NCBI RefSeq assembly: GCF_020080835.1
Contig: NC_058162.1
Location: forward strand, 15,224,122-15,288,121
DNA: 64,000 nucleotides
From: Cotesia glomerata
Lineage: Eukaryota > Arthropoda > Insecta > Hymenoptera > Braconidae
Direction: 5' to 3'
The notes beneath the pieces were generated by a model that worked only from the letters and a program-made list of their open reading frames with translations, was not told where the DNA came from and did not search any database. Numbering within the stretch: position 1 is the stretch's first letter; the number at the start of each line of letters is the position of its first letter. Positions 19,887 through 32,600 of this stretch are shown here, one piece after another. Made by a program: the position numbers and the translations under genes.

Positions 19887-21018
19887 AAAAAAATGAGAAA
19901 AACGGTTGATCCTGAATGCCATCCCTGCAACTTCCCGCTAATTCCATACTTAGGCACTTAAAATTGCACCGATGACGATTTTGAGCTCTTCGAGCTCAAA
20001 AATACAATTTATGGGTTATTTGAGCNNNNNNNNNNNNNNNNNNNNNNNNNNNNNNNNNNNNNNNNNNNNNNNNNNNNNNNNNNNNNNNNNNNNNNNNNNN
20101 NNNNNNNNNNNNNNNNNNNNNNNNNATTACTTCCCGAATTTTGAAAATTTTCGATTTTCTTAGCGGGAAGTTAAAAATTAGGAAAACGGTTGACCCTGAA
20201 GGCCATCCCTGCAACTTCCCGCTGCTTTTGTAACTAAGCGCTCAAAATTGCACTTATCTTGTTTTTGAGCTCTTCAAGCTCAAAAATAGAATTTTCGTGT
20301 AGTTTTGAGCTTTCCGAGCTCAAAAATCGAAATGGAGTTTAATAAAACACTATTTTTGAATTTTCAAATCGCAATAACTTTTGAATGAATGAACTGGTTT
20401 CCACGTGGTCGGCGGCATTCGACGCAGTTTTTTAAATTCTATGATGTGTTTTCAAGTACAAATTGATCAGACCAGAAATTTCGGTGTAATTCGAAAAAAA
20501 CACTTTTTTTTCGATTTCTTTCGTCAACGATAACTCACGAACGAATCAACCGATTTTGACAGGCTTGAAGGTGATTGACATGGTTTTTTGATATTAATAG
20601 CTGATTAGTTTTCTGAATTGATCGGTTAAGCCGCTTAAAAGTAGTTAAAAAAAAACCACATTTGAAAAAAATTTTTTTGGCAGTTTTTTGAAGATTTCTC
20701 AAAATCTATTGGTCCGAATCGGTCCAACTTGTATTCAAAATCTAAGTTTAGTCAAACCCTTTCGAATGGCACTAACCGCGATCGGTCGAGCCGTTCAAAA
20801 GTTATGAAAGGTTTACATACATCCACACATAAATACATACATACATACACACACATACATACAGACATACAGACACCATCGCGGGAATAGTCAGGGAAGC
20901 TTTCTAGAACCTCAAAACTTCGAGATCAGATGAAAACTCGATTTTCGAAAAACGCGTCACACCAAAAGCAATAACTTTCTGATTTTTGAAAATTTTCAAT
21001 TTTCTTAGCGGGAAGTTA
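19887..21018 (+). repeat. Repeat family R: two tandem copies, one cut by an assembly gap
   Basis: First copy 19887-20176 starts AAAACGGTTGATCCTGAATG and resumes after the gap with the terminal CAGCGGGAAGTTAAAAA-like end. The second, 20177-21018, is the fullest in the window: GGTTGACCCTGAAGGCCATC, TGCAACTTCCCGC, paired GAGCTC palindromes, (CATA)n/(CA)n at about 20817-20874, GCGGGAATAGTCAGGGAAGC, and a GCGGGAAGTTAAAAAA end. About 840 bp with no coding. At least five more fragments occur in the window, both orientations. Confidence 0.85.
20026..20125. other. Assembly gap (100 N)
   Basis: Exactly 100 N, a conventional unknown-size gap; it falls in repeat family R. Confidence 0.98.
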
Positions 21019-21327
21019 AAAAAAATTTTTTTCCTTTCACAAAAAGACCGATATGATTGTATATCATTTTCGTAAATAAAAAATGATTTTGTTGTAAACT
21101 TAAAAATTAAAGAAATATTTTTGGAACGTATTTAGTGTGCGTGGTTGCAAAATACCAGGACTGAAAAATACTAGGACTGAAAAAAAAATTGAAGTACACA
21201 AAGACGCACACCAAGTACGTTCCAAAGTTGTTTCTTTAATTTTTAAATTTGCAAAAAAATTTTTTTTAATTTCTGAAAATCATATACAATCATATCGATC
21301 ACTTAGATTTTTTAATTTTTCATTTTA

Positions 21328-22417
21328 TGTTACGTCCCGGTTACCACTCGGGTTTGTAAGTAACCAGTAGAATAACAAGAGCTGGAGATTTAGATGATAC
21401 GACCTCCAGAGTCGTAAGTAGAGGTTCTCGAACTAACTCCGAAATAACTACTTCGGTGAATTGAATTAATGATTAGATTCATCTAACTATTTAAAATACA
21501 TTTGCAATATAAGTGGTTTGACAACTGCCGTGAAGTACGTTATGGTATTTAACGTAATTAGATTTAATAGTCTCACGACAAGAATTAATTAAGAAGAGTC
21601 TTAAATTCGTAACTTTGAGATCAAGAAGAGCCTCAGCAGAAGAGAGCCCCGATCTACCCGTGCACCCTGCTTATATGTCCTAATCTAAGGGCCGCGCCCT
21701 AGGAGGAGTAGGGTTGCGTATCAGGCCCCGAATATCCTATTGTCTTGAGTTGATGCGCGTGGAATTTCCGAGGCCCACTCAGATGACGAGAGCTGACTCA
21801 GCTCCAGAGTCCAGGACACGCGGGTTTTCGTTATCAATTTTTTTATTTAAAACTTTCTACGAATATTCTTGAATGTACCTTATGTACTCAACGCTAGTTG
21901 TCTTACAATGAATCATTTTTATCAGTCTAGATTTTCCATTAACATTCTTCGTGAGAAAATGTTAATGTAACCTTAAAAATATTTTGTTTACTCAGGTGTT
22001 GGTTTACCTTTTCTTATCATTTTCTATTTCTAATATTTAATATTTAATATTTAACATTTGGGATTCTTCACTTATCATTTAACATTATTATATATAAAAA
22101 TAGTATATTACACATCTAGGGCAGTAAAATAAGAAATGTCTCAGATCACATGTAATTGTTGTCCGAGGCGAAGCCGAGGTCAATAAAAATGTGATCTGAG
22201 GCTTTCTTATTTAATGCGCGTGGTGTGTATACTATTTTTCTCCTTGACGGAGGCGGAAAGCGGCATTTTCGTTTAGCGCAGCGGGAGGAAAATTGACGCT
22301 TTCCGCCCGGAAGTGAGAAAATGAATATTTATGAAATTATTGTATAATTGTTAGAGTTTAAATCAGCGCGCCTATTTGCTATCAGAGAAATCTGTGAATG
22401 CAGGTGGGGACGTAACA
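21328..22417. mobile_element. Solo LTR S2 (1090 bp)
   Basis: Starts TGTTACGTCCC and ends GGGACGTAACA, perfect 11-bp inverted termini. Flanks TTTA and TTTC match at three of four bases, so the target duplication is probable but decayed. A strong hairpin lies inside: CTCAGATCACAT (22140-22151) against ATGTGATCTGAG (22189-22200), extendable outward. No coding. Confidence 0.7.
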
Positions 22418-22752
22418 TTTCAATCTTTTTGTAAGGAAAAAAAACTTTTTTTTTTCTTAATATTTTTATGAACGTGAGCTTGGTGCAATTTTTTTACAGT
22501 GAAACTTTTTGTTCGGATTTTAGTATTTTTTGTAATTATAATAAAAATTGATAAATGTACAAAGTATCAATCGAGAAAATCTGTTAAAGATTCTTTATAT
22601 AAACTTTGTAAATTTCCTTTTAAAATCTTTTAACAATCGATTAAAAATAATCCGTGATAAGTTAATTGAAATTTCTTAGAATTTTTTGAAACAGAGGCAT
22701 AACTCTAAGTATAAGAAATGATATCTTGAAGTCAGTTCTCAAAATATCTCCT
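22418..22752. other. AT-rich sequence, nothing recognised
   Basis: No gene or bounded repeat seen. Confidence 0.5.
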
Positions 22753-22958
22753 ACTAGCAGTCCACCCCGGCTTTGCACGAATACTAAACAAAAATTTCCA
22801 AACTTTTCATAATATAATATAGCCTATGTCACCCGGGGATAGTGTAGCTTCTCAACAGTGAAAGAATTTTTCAAATTGGTCCAGTAGTTTCGGAGCCTAT
22901 TCAAAGTAAACAAACAAACAAACAATCAAATCTTTCCTCTTTATATTATTAGTATAGA
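22753..22958 (-). mobile_element. Helitron-like short repeat, copy 1
   Basis: On the minus strand begins TCTATACTAATATTATAAAG and ends GCCGGGGTGGACTGCTAG, flanked by A on the 5' side and T on the 3' side, as for Helitrons (TC start, CTRR end, A/T target). Matches copy 2 at 37721-37906. About 200 bp, non-coding. Confidence 0.6.
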
Positions 22959-23340
22959 TAAATATAAATGTAATTTGTATTTATGAAGATTTATTCATAA
23001 CTATACGATGTATTCCTCATTTTTTTCATTATATCCTTAGAGATTCTCATTTAAGAATGATCATTTGAGGACAAACCTTAAAATATAATATAATAAAAGT
23101 CAATCTTACAACTTTGATGATTTACTGAGCAAATTATAAAATTATTAGGTAAAATCGTTTTGAAGTGAATCCAAGAAACAATTTTTTTTAAATAGTCTAA
23201 AAATGCTCTAATAATTAAGATTTCTTCAAATCTTTATATTCAGTTGGACCCAACTTCCTAGAAAATTTTATTTTAGCACTGCACTTTTATATGCCTCAAA
23301 CCGTTTTTTTTTTTTTTTACCTAATACTCCGTTTTAAAGT
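22959..23340. other. AT-rich sequence, nothing recognised
   Basis: Includes a poly(T) run near 23309-23320; no gene seen. Confidence 0.5.
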
Positions 23341-23343
23341 GAG

Positions 23344-23347
<4 letters not shown>

Positions 23348-23383
<36 letters not shown>
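23348..23383. repeat. (AC)n microsatellite, 5' flank of LINE copy M2
   Basis: About 18 units joined directly to the truncated ORF2. Confidence 0.95.
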
Positions 23384-23386
<3 letters not shown>

Positions 23387-23880
23387 CACGATGACTCTTC
23401 GGAGTGCCCGTCCTGCTTAGGAGTCAATGAAGATGCAGAGCACGTTTTCTTTGAGTGCCCACGTTTTTACCCACAGCGAGATGAGCTGGAGAATATCCTG
23501 AAGAGGAAAATCCAACCAGAGACAATAGTAGCAGCAATGCTGTCATCAGAAGCTGTCTGGAACGCTATCAACACATTTGCAACAGAAGTCCTTAAAGACT
23601 TGCGTTCCACCGAAAGAAAACGCGCAAAGAGCAGAAGATAGAAGGAAGGTAGTTAACACCTTAGCCACCAGAAGGAAGAGCAGTAGCTAGATCCTCCCTT
23701 CACGAAGTAATGCCTGACGGCGGTTTCCATGAGGGATTAGAGGAAAGAAGGAAAAGGGGTTTAGGGTTTAGTGGGTAGGGGCGTTAGTGTCGAGTTAGTA
23801 TGACGCTGCGTCGAGTCGCCACATATCCAGGCCAAACAGCTATGCCTAGAACTGCAAAAGGATTCCCCCTACAAAAAAAA
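23384..23880 (+). mobile_element. M2: strongly 5'-truncated Mino-like LINE with complete 3' UTR
   Basis: About 500 bp: last 84 codons of ORF2 plus 3' UTR, ending in an A run that passes into (CA)n at 23880-23903. The 3' UTR matches M1 (283-521, opposite strand). Flanked on both sides by (AC)n. Confidence 0.88.
23387..23641 (+). pseudogene. LINE M2 ORF2 C-terminal fragment
   Basis: 84 uninterrupted codons from HDDSSECPSC to RKRAKSRR, stop TAG at 23639-23641. Carries the CPSC...H...C cluster of the R1-clade C-terminus (AEHVFFECPRF). No start codon, because the 5' end is lost at the microsatellite junction. Confidence 0.85.
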
Positions 23881-23903
23881 ACACACACACACACACACAC
23901 ACA

Positions 23904-24240
23904 TACAGACACTCACACAAATTTTTACCCCTTCAAAGTTGTAATTATAATCTACAGAATCAATAAAAAATCGCCCTTGGATACAGAGAAGAAAACAATA
24001 ACTTCCCATATTTTCTTCTATAAATTGAAAAATGAAATGTAGAAAACACGAAGATAAAAAAAGTAAAATTTGATTTAAAAATGTCAAATCTGCCGATGTC
24101 TTGAAAACTACCAATACATAGATGTCATTAAAAATATCGTTTCGGAAATGTCGTCAAAACTGCCAATGTCGTTGAAAGCACCGTTATGAAAATGTCGTCA
24201 AAACCATTAAAATGTCGTCAAATCTGCTAGTATGAGTGTG
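23904..24240. other. AT-rich sequence with a degenerate ATGTCGTCAAAA motif
   Basis: From about 24085 to 24225 the motif ATGTCGTCAAAA/CTGCCAATGTC recurs irregularly; a related string (GTGTCGTCAAATC) is at 28164, just beyond the next LINE. The first 100 bp resemble the 3' end of repeat family R. No gene. Confidence 0.4.
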
Positions 24241-24487
24241 TCTATGTGCCATAGATAGATAGATAGTAATTTTATTGGATTTTGGAGCCTAGGCTCCCTC
24301 AGAACCATCATCAAATATACATTTATAATTAGTGTATAATGTACAGAGTTTTAGATACATAAAAATAAAATCAAAATAAATATAGTAATTAACAGTAATA
24401 ACATATTAATTATGCTTATAAATAATACTTGTGTTATACAAAACTCAACAACCTTCAATAGCAGTAATAAACGTTCAATATAGCAGA

Positions 24488-27373
24488 TCAATAATTTTGG
24501 AAATGATAATCATAGCAGAGTCTACGGAATATTTCGAAACTTTCGGCTTTTGTAATTTCAGCTGGCAGCGCATTCCAGATACGTATACCACGAACAAGAA
24601 ACGAGTTATCATACATACAACAATTAGATCTAGGTAACTGCAGATAATCTTCCCTTACATCGCCTCTACGCAACGCAACCGGCAAAAATTCTAAGTGACA
24701 TTTAAATAGCTCACGATAATTTAAATATATTTCTCTGTAAAAGAGGCATGCTATAAAGTAGTTTCTTCTGTCACTCAGCTTTAACCAACCCAGCCTCTTA
24801 AAGTACGGAGTAATGTGTTTAGCCCTCGCTATTTTATAGATATAGCGAACACAGCAATTCATTTTGCACTGTAATCGCATTTGCGAGTCATTAGTAATAT
24901 TGCAGTAAGCCGCACAACAATAATCAAACACTGGGAATATTAACGTGGTGACAAGCTTTATACGTAGTTTTTCGTTGAAGATTTCATTATTAATCTTCAA
25001 CTGCGCCAGAACCCGCATTGCCCTATTACAAACACTCATAACCTGATTTTCCCAGGTGAGAGTGCTATCAATTAACATGCCAAGATACTTAATTGTTGTA
25101 TCGTAGTGAATAATGCAATCATTTACGTGAATACAATCAGCATACTTACAATTATTACAGTTAACTTTAACTCTACTACCAAAAATCACAGCTTTTGTCT
25201 TCGATGCATTTAACTTAAGGTAATTGATATTGCACCATTCTAAAATTTTAACTATTTCCGCATTCAGGGCAGCAACACATTCATTTATCTGTTCTGGATA
25301 GCAGGGCAAGTATATTACTAAATCATCAGCATAAAGCAAATATCGGCAGCTCAGCAGTTGAGAGTGATCCGAAATATAAAGCGAGAACAATAAAGGGCCA
25401 AGCACACTGCCTTGTGGCACACCATTTAATACATTCCTCCAAGAGGATGCGCACTCATTAGCAAACACCTGCTGCTTTCTTTGAGTCAAATAAGACCTAA
25501 TCCACGTAATGGCATCAGTAGAGAAATTCATCAATAACAACTTGTGTAATAGTCTTTTGTGATTTACAGAATCAAAAGCCTAGCTTAGGTCAAAGAAAAC
25601 AGCTACAGTGACTTTAGATGCATTTATTGCCAAGCGAATGTCATCACAGAGCTTTATTACAGCAGTCTGTGTATTCAGGCCCTCCCTAAAAGCTATCTAG
25701 TACTCATCTATGAAATTGTTCTCAGTAACATACTTAATAATCTGATCATGTACGCATCTTTCAAGTGCTTTCGACAAATTACTCGTCAGCGATATAGGTC
25801 GGTAATCAGCACATATCTCAGCATTTGCTCTCTTCGGTATTGGGACAATACGCGACAACTTCTACTCATTAGGAAAGACGCCAGAATTTAACGAATTATT
25901 AAAAAGCAATGTAACAAATGGCAACACAAACGATATTAAGCATTTATACGCCTTAATTGGGAAATTATCCGGACCTACATAGTTGGAAGTAAGTCGCATT
26001 ATTGCCTTCTTAAAAGTAACATCATCAAGTGCTGAGAAATTAAAGTATACATTATCATCGCCAGTGCAACGGGACACAATGTCAGATACATCAACATTAA
26101 GATCAGAGTAGCCAGACGACAGCACAAAGTAGTCATTTAGCTCATTCAAATCCACCTCAACAATAGACTGTGTACCCTTCCGCCTTACCAAGCCAAGTCT
26201 ACGCAGATCATTCCACATCGCTTGCGTATTTTTTGCCGAACTTAACTGATTGTCAAAGTAAAACTTTTTAGCTTCACTTATCCGCTGCTTCACCAAATGT
26301 CACACACTGGCATACTCCTTATAGGCATAGCCAGTTCTCCTGAAGATCCTGTACAGCTTGTCACGACGAGCTTGAAGATCCCTGATGTAACTAGTAAACC
26401 ATGGCGCCGGGGGACGAAGAGGATGTATCGTTCTTTCAGGAGCAGCAATGTAAGTAATCCGACGCAGTTGCTGATGAAACCAGGTATTCATATCATCCAC
26501 AGTCATTTGTGATTCCATATCTTCAATGTTGACTCCATCAAACAACCGTGCCAACACATCACCGTCAATACTGTGCCAGCTCCGATACGTGAAACTTCTC
26601 AATCTCTGCTGCTCTACCTCATAGTTATATATAACAGATATCAAATCATGATCAGACAAGAACGGCTGGGCAGACTGCTCAGAAGACAGGACCATTGCTG
26701 CATTATTGACGATACAGACATCGATCCGGGTATCAGAATTTTCCAGGTGATGCGTCACTTGATAGGGAACAATATGCAAATTTAAACCAACGCATAGTCT
26801 ACGTAGCTGATCACTGTAAAAATTACTGAAGCTCAAATCAGAGTTGAAGTCACCCATAATAATCATGTTTCTGTAGGTTGCAACCAAAGTTTCAAGATCC
26901 TCCTCTAAATCGTCGAGATGGCCAGTATTAGGGGGCTTGTAAACAACTCCAATTACGATTCGCTCTTTAGACGACCCGCAAACTTCAATAAACAGATACT
27001 CTGGATGCTTATCTTCCAAATTTGCAGACGACAGTACAAACTTAGACACTAGATCATCTCTAACATAGAGAGCAACTCCACCACCGCTCCGCAGACGACG
27101 ATCATGACGATGAAGTACAAATGATGGCAAGGACATCATTTCATCCGACACCAAGTGATTTAACTACGTTTCAGACACAGCAATAACATCATACTTATTA
27201 ACTCGGAAATATTCTTTAAATAGTTCAAAATGACGCTCATTTCTTAGTGATTGAGCATTTATATGACACACTTTTAAACAGTTCTTATTTGTCGGAGGTC
27301 GCAACGTGGCAACAAAAATATTAGACACACTCCTAGATGATGATGATGATGATGATGATATAGAGGGAACCAC
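24488..27373 (-). pseudogene. LINE2 ORF2: APE endonuclease plus reverse transcriptase, five in-frame stops
   Basis: About 960 codons remain in one frame; stops at 27164-27166, 26300-26302, 25862-25864, 25697-25699 and 25580-25582, no frameshifts. Endonuclease: HINAQSLRNE, VSET, VVYKPPNT, IMGDFNSDL, DTRIDVCIV, SDHDLISV. RT: NVLNGVPQGSVLGPLLF, catalytic LLYADDLVIYL, then IKYLGMLIDSTLTWENQV and the C-terminal HITPYFKRLGWL and RIWNALPAEI. Breaks by substitution alone indicate slow decay after one insertion. The intact protein would perform target-primed reverse transcription. Confidence 0.93.
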
Positions 27374-27379
27374 TCGCTG

Positions 27380-28072
27380 TTAATTAAGTAGACCTCGCAA
27401 AGGACTTACTCCCGTTGAAGGCAACAGTTTCACCGGAGCTTTGTCATCTGCGAATCGAACATTGACAGACGCATACGAAATCCAAACATTCTTAGCCTGG
27501 ATATTGGGATAGGCCTTACGTACGTCAGAACGAAGCTTATAAAGAGAAGGAGTATGTCGCCTATGAACATAAATCGGAAAAATTCCAGCAACTATTATCT
27601 CATCTGCCAAAAGTTGAGATTCAAGTTGGAGTATTCTCAACTCCAGACGACCATCACACACCTTCTGCGCAGCACACTTTATTTCTTCAGCGAGGTCAGC
27701 AGAAACACCAGGCTGTAACTTTTCAACGATAGCCACACGCTCCTCAAGCTCTTTAACAGTAGTCTTCAGCAAGTTATAATCAAGGCTCAACTTATTCATC
27801 TTCCCCTCTACTGAAGCAATAGACTTTTTAAACCCATCTACTTTGCTCATCATACTATCTACCTTCACACTGATGTCACCAATCTGATCTATTTTCTCAA
27901 GCTTACTGCTTATTTCATTGATCTCGTTAGCATCAATTTTTTCCAGCTTTTTACTAATCTCATTAATCTTACCAACGCTGTCGAGTCGTGCATTTATCTG
28001 TTTTAATCTTTCTGAAGAATCCGGAATACAGACTGGACATGTATTTGCAACCCTCCCAGCTGCGTGCGATTA
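27380..28072 (-). pseudogene. LINE2 ORF1 (coiled-coil nucleic-acid-binding protein), 5' incomplete
   Basis: Open on the minus strand from about 28072 (after TAA) to the stop at 27380. Begins with a ...CPVC remnant, perhaps the end of a PHD-type finger; then a heptad coiled coil (KKLEKIDANEINEISSKLEK, EERVAIVEKL) and a C-terminal RRM-like region (ADEIIVAGIFP, NVWISYASVNVRF). First ATG is at 27866-27868, well inside. The ORF1 stop and ORF2 are in close succession. Confidence 0.75.
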
Positions 28073-28187
28073 GTTTAGCAAACTAAGACGCACTTTGACA
28101 CATGAATCATAGTAATAATGTCTATAATCAGCTTTAGTTTGGACAGTAGCTGACTCATCGGTAAAAAGTGTCGTCAAATCCTCCACT

Positions 28188-28188
<1 letters not shown>

Positions 28189-28230
<42 letters not shown>
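28189..28230. repeat. (AC)n microsatellite, 5' flank of LINE copies M3/M4
   Basis: About 21 units. Confidence 0.95.
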
Positions 28231-28232
<2 letters not shown>

Positions 28233-28296
28233 CCCTACGAGTAGCTAGTGCCTTCCGCACTCTATCAGAAGAAGCAGTGTGCGTCATTGCTGGAAC
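28231..28296 (+). mobile_element. M3: 66-bp Mino-like ORF2 fragment fused to the M4 5' end
   Basis: Matches the RT segment at 34258-34323 of M4 (CTACGA.TAGCTAGTGCCTT ... GCGTCATTGC.GGAAC). Similarity ends at 28296, where the presumed 5' UTR of M4 starts without an intervening microsatellite. Confidence 0.7.
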
Positions 28297-28672
28297 GCAG
28301 TGAGAACGCTCGCTGTCCTTGGATGACAATAGGTCTGTTAGTTGATGAAGTACAGAGGGTAGGGGCCAAATAAAATACGCTCCCGTGGACAAAACTCCCC
28401 CTTTAATAGGTTGGTCACACTAACTGACCTAGCAAGACGATCGTTCCCTGCTGTAACTCACTGGGAGTGTCCGGAACCGATGTCGATTATTTCCGACGAT
28501 GCGGGCTACGGCTGATCTGAGCTTGCTCTGCCGAGGTGTAAGTTGCAGTAGTGGATCAAGAGCCAGCCACTTCGGGCCTTGATCAGGAAGTACGCAGTGA
28601 GTGTTAGAGATCGGAATCCTTACCACCCCGAGCAAGTCTAGTCCGTCCGTGTATTCCGGGACTGGCTAAGGG

Positions 28673-29660
28673 TTGGCTAGGCCTCAGGGAACTGAGGTAG
28701 GAGTACTGTCTCCGAGGATACACTCGTTCCTAGTTATGACAACCTGCTCCACTCCGTACGATGCGCTGGTAAATAAAAAAAGTGTATGTAATTTACAGGA
28801 AACAAACGAGAGTGGAAACGGGCTTCATACCCAACAAGCAGCGATTGAAGCAAACGCTGAAATGAAGAAAACACAAGCGCTGGAGCGCCTTGAAAAGCTG
28901 ACCATTGAGCTGCAAGAGTTTGTCCAAACAAAGGTCAATATCCACAAGGAGATAAAGACCAAGATAACCGGTATAGTCAATGCTCTTGAAAGATTCAAGA
29001 AACTGGACGAAGAATGGCAGTCATCACGACGACGCATTCAAACTGAAGTTGAGACAGAAGAAGCAATGGACAATGGAGCCGACGGCGACGGCGAATCTGC
29101 TGCTGAGGACAAGGGTGAAACTGACACAAGGCCTGGAAAGAGAAAAGACCGAAATTTGCCAGAGCCAACCGACAAAGTCACAAAGAAAAAGGACTTGAAA
29201 AAAGCCCTCCCCAACGAATGGCAGGGCAGGGCGACGAACCTAAGAAAGCGACTGATTGAGAAGAAGTACAATCTAAGAAGAAGAGGAAGCTAGCTACAGT
29301 AGAAGTAGAAAGACAGCCACAGTATCACTACCAGCACCTGCAGCACAAAACTTATTGGAAGGAAATTGCAAAATAAGAATCGGCTGAGTCAATTGCCGAA
29401 TGAGAGCAACGAAGAGACTTATACAATGCTTCAAATGCTGGCACGTTGGGCACTTCGGATCTCAGTGCGAAGTCGACCGGTCTAAGCACTGCATAAGATG
29501 CGGAAAAGAAGGACACAAAATTGCTGATTGTAAAAATTCAGCTAAATGTGCATTGTGCGTTGAACGGCACGGTGTAGAAAACGTGGCTTACCATGCAGGC
29601 ACGAACAGATGCCCCGTTTTCCAAGTAGCACTCCAGAAGATAACGAAGCCTAGAACATGA
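28673..29660 (+). pseudogene. LINE M4 ORF1 (gag-like): coiled coil and CCHC zinc knuckles
   Basis: First part 28673-29293 (206 codons; an ATG at 28736 is an alternative start) has a heptad-rich helix (EKLTIELQEFVQTKVNIHKE) and an acidic then basic tail. After a stop and frame change (29294-29399), the C-terminus 29400-29660 has CCHC knuckles CFKCWHVGHFGSQC and CIRCGKEGHKIADC and a third Cys/His cluster (CALC...HAGTNRC). The middle of a typical R1-clade ORF1 appears deleted at the break. The ORF1 stop overlaps the ORF2 start as ATGA (29657-29660). The protein would package element RNA. Confidence 0.85.
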
Positions 29661-32600
29661 AGATATTGCTGCTCAACCTCAATGATTTTGAGGCTGCGCA
29701 TGACCTGCTTATGCAAACTGTGCGCGAATTAGAGGCAGACGTAGCACTTATGAGTGAGCCTTAAAGACACATGAGTAACCAAACCTGGGAATCTGACAGC
29801 ACTAACAAAGCCGTCATCTGGTCCTGCGGTAAATGTCCTTTTCAGAGAACAGTCAACAATGAAGAAGCCGGCTTCGTAGCAGCATGGGTAGATGGCCTCC
29901 GCTTCTTCAGTTTCTATGCACCACCTAGTCTCTCTAATGAACAGTTTGAAGACTTTCTTGATCAGCTAACTGAGGACGCAAGAAAACACTTTCCCGTGGC
30001 AATAGCGGGTGAATTCAATTCCTGGGCAGCAGACTGGGGCAGCAAGTTCATTAATACACGTGGAAAAGCACTTCTCGAGGCAATGGCCACACTGGACGTG
30101 ATCCTTCTTAACACCGGTGACACGCCAACGTATACTAAGGGAGAGGCAAACTTAATTGTTGACCTTACATTTATCAGCAGGTGCATAGCTCGAAGAGATT
30201 TATCTTGGAAAGTATTGAACATCTATACAGCCAGCGACCATAGTGCGATACTATGGGAAATATCAACTGGCCAGAATCTAACAAGAGACAACAGGAGAGC
30301 TAGCGCAGTTGGGTTGAAAGTTAAATCTCTCAACCTCACTGCTTTAGTAGTAGCCCTTGAGTGCGATCCAATCATCGTAGAAACTGCTGAAAAGAAGACC
30401 AAGGACCTAATGAGAAGAGTCACCCAGGCTTGCGACGCCAGTATGTCTCGGAAACGTGGCATGAATTCAAGACCTTCGGTCCACTGGCGGAACGATCACA
30501 TTAGCATTCTACGTTCAGAGTGTCTTTAAAAACGAAGAAAGTCTCAGCGTGGCTACAGACAACCTAACTCCGCAGATCTGTTGGCAGAGTATAAAAAGGC
30601 CCGTCGAGAATTGAACAAAGCCATCAAAGAAAGCAAAAGACGCTGCTGGAAGGAACTGGTCGCAGAAGTAGAGAAAGATCCATGGGACAGACCGTATAAG
30701 GTGGTTATGACCCACCTGAAATGCCAGCCAATGCCATCACCTACGTGTCCACAGCTCCTGGAGAAGATTGTTACTGCACTGTTTCCTCAACAGCCGGTAT
30801 TCACCTACAAGTTAGAGCAGCTCAACCCTGAAGACATCCCAACTATCACGTTGGATGAGTTGATAGAGGCAGGCAATCGAGTAGGAAATAATAAGGCGCC
30901 GGGATTGAACGAAATCCCTAATATTACCTTGGAATCAATCCTTAGGGCAGCACCAACATTATTCCTGGACGTTTACGACACATACCTGAAGGAAGGGAAT
31001 TTTCCCCAGAAGTGGAAACAGCAACGACTATTACTACATCCGAAAGGGAAAAAGCTGCCGGAAAAACCGTTATCCTTGTAACGGGTGATTATTACGCTCA
31101 ATTGGCCCCTTAAATTAAATTAATTGAAATAATAAAACTAACAAATGAATCTCAATTAATTAATAAAAGGGCGCCACTGGGATTTTTAATCGCGGTTCCC
31201 GGAACCGGAACCAGAGCTGAGCTTATCTACAGGGAGAGAGAGTGGAGGAAGGTGATCTGAAATAAATTAATTTTTATTTAACAACGGTACCAAAAAATTT
31301 ATTAACAACAAAAAAAAATAACAACTTGTTCACTCGCACGTACACTGACTCACTTAAGACTAACTTAACACTACGACTTATTACTACCGAGGATTCCGGG
31401 CTAAAACCGACGCTTCAAGTACTTTAACCTAAGTAGCCAGTAAAGCACCTCGTACAGAGGCTATCGTATACGAGGGCGATGTATAAACTCCTACGCACTG
31501 AACCCACGAACTCCACTAACTCAACTCAACCCAGGTAGCCAGCAAGGCACCTCGTACAGAGGCTATCGTATACGAAGGCGATGTGTAAATTCCTTATAAC
31601 TAACAAAAATTCTTAATCCTACAGTACCCTCATAAGGAGCGCTTTACTGCAGTTTCTAGCTACGTCGCGCTGTCCACCGGACCCTCACACTCTATCAAAA
31701 TTCGTAATCCTGATGGTACCCTCTTATGGAGCGTCTATACTGCAGTTTCTAACTAAGTCGCGCTGTCCACCGGACCCTCACGCTCTTAGACACACACACA
31801 CATATCCCGCACGATCTTCACACACATAACCCGCTCACACACATACACTGGCTCTACTTAACTCTTATTTTTAACTTATAAAAGTTATTACAAAATTTAA
31901 TATCAGAAAATTATTACGTCAAACTTTTTGCTTAATTAATTCAGTCATTAGCTAACAATTAAAATTATGAATTATTTCCACAATTAATAAAATAAAATTC
32001 TCAAGAACTCAGGATTAAAATCGACGCCTAAACTTTTTCCAAAATTACCACGAGTTTAATACTCAACATTAAATAAATCTTCCGGATTATTCGACGTAAA
32101 ATTTTACTCCAATTTCAACTCGTAAATTTTATTTCTTAAATTTTGAATAAATTCTTAAGAATATTTCTTTATAAAATTCTGACTAATTTTCTGGGACTTA
32201 ATCCACGCCGTTAAATATTTTTATAAACAATTCCAACAGAATAATAATTTTAATTTTCAATAGTTTAATATATAAAATGACCACGTGGAATTTTTCGATT
32301 TATAAATAATTAATAAAACAATTTATCTCAATGTAAAATAAATTCACGAAAAATTATCCACGAGTATTCAATCTTAATTGCGTCGAAGTTCAATAGCCAA
32401 TTCTCAATAAATTATATAATGTTAAACAATTAATATTTTCTTGTAATAAATTATTATTTATTTAATATTTAATTTAATATTATTTAATATTTTAAATAAT
32501 AATAATTCGATTGTTCTTAATTATTCGTCTTGTAAAATAATTGCCAGGAATTTGCGCGCTCAAAATGAACGCCGGCATTCGTTAGTGCATAGTAGTCTTT

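Larger units (their letters stand above)
24245..28170 (-). mobile_element. LINE2: CR1/Jockey-type non-LTR retrotransposon
   Basis: About 3.9 kb with ORF1 and ORF2 in order on the minus strand and a (TATC)n tail at 24245-24264. ORF2 has APE-type endonuclease and RT. ORF1 is 5'-incomplete. Clade by motif impression only. Confidence 0.85.

Noticed and set aside
19764..19961. 65-codon plus-strand frame
   Set aside because: AT-rich and ends inside repeat family R; no motif.
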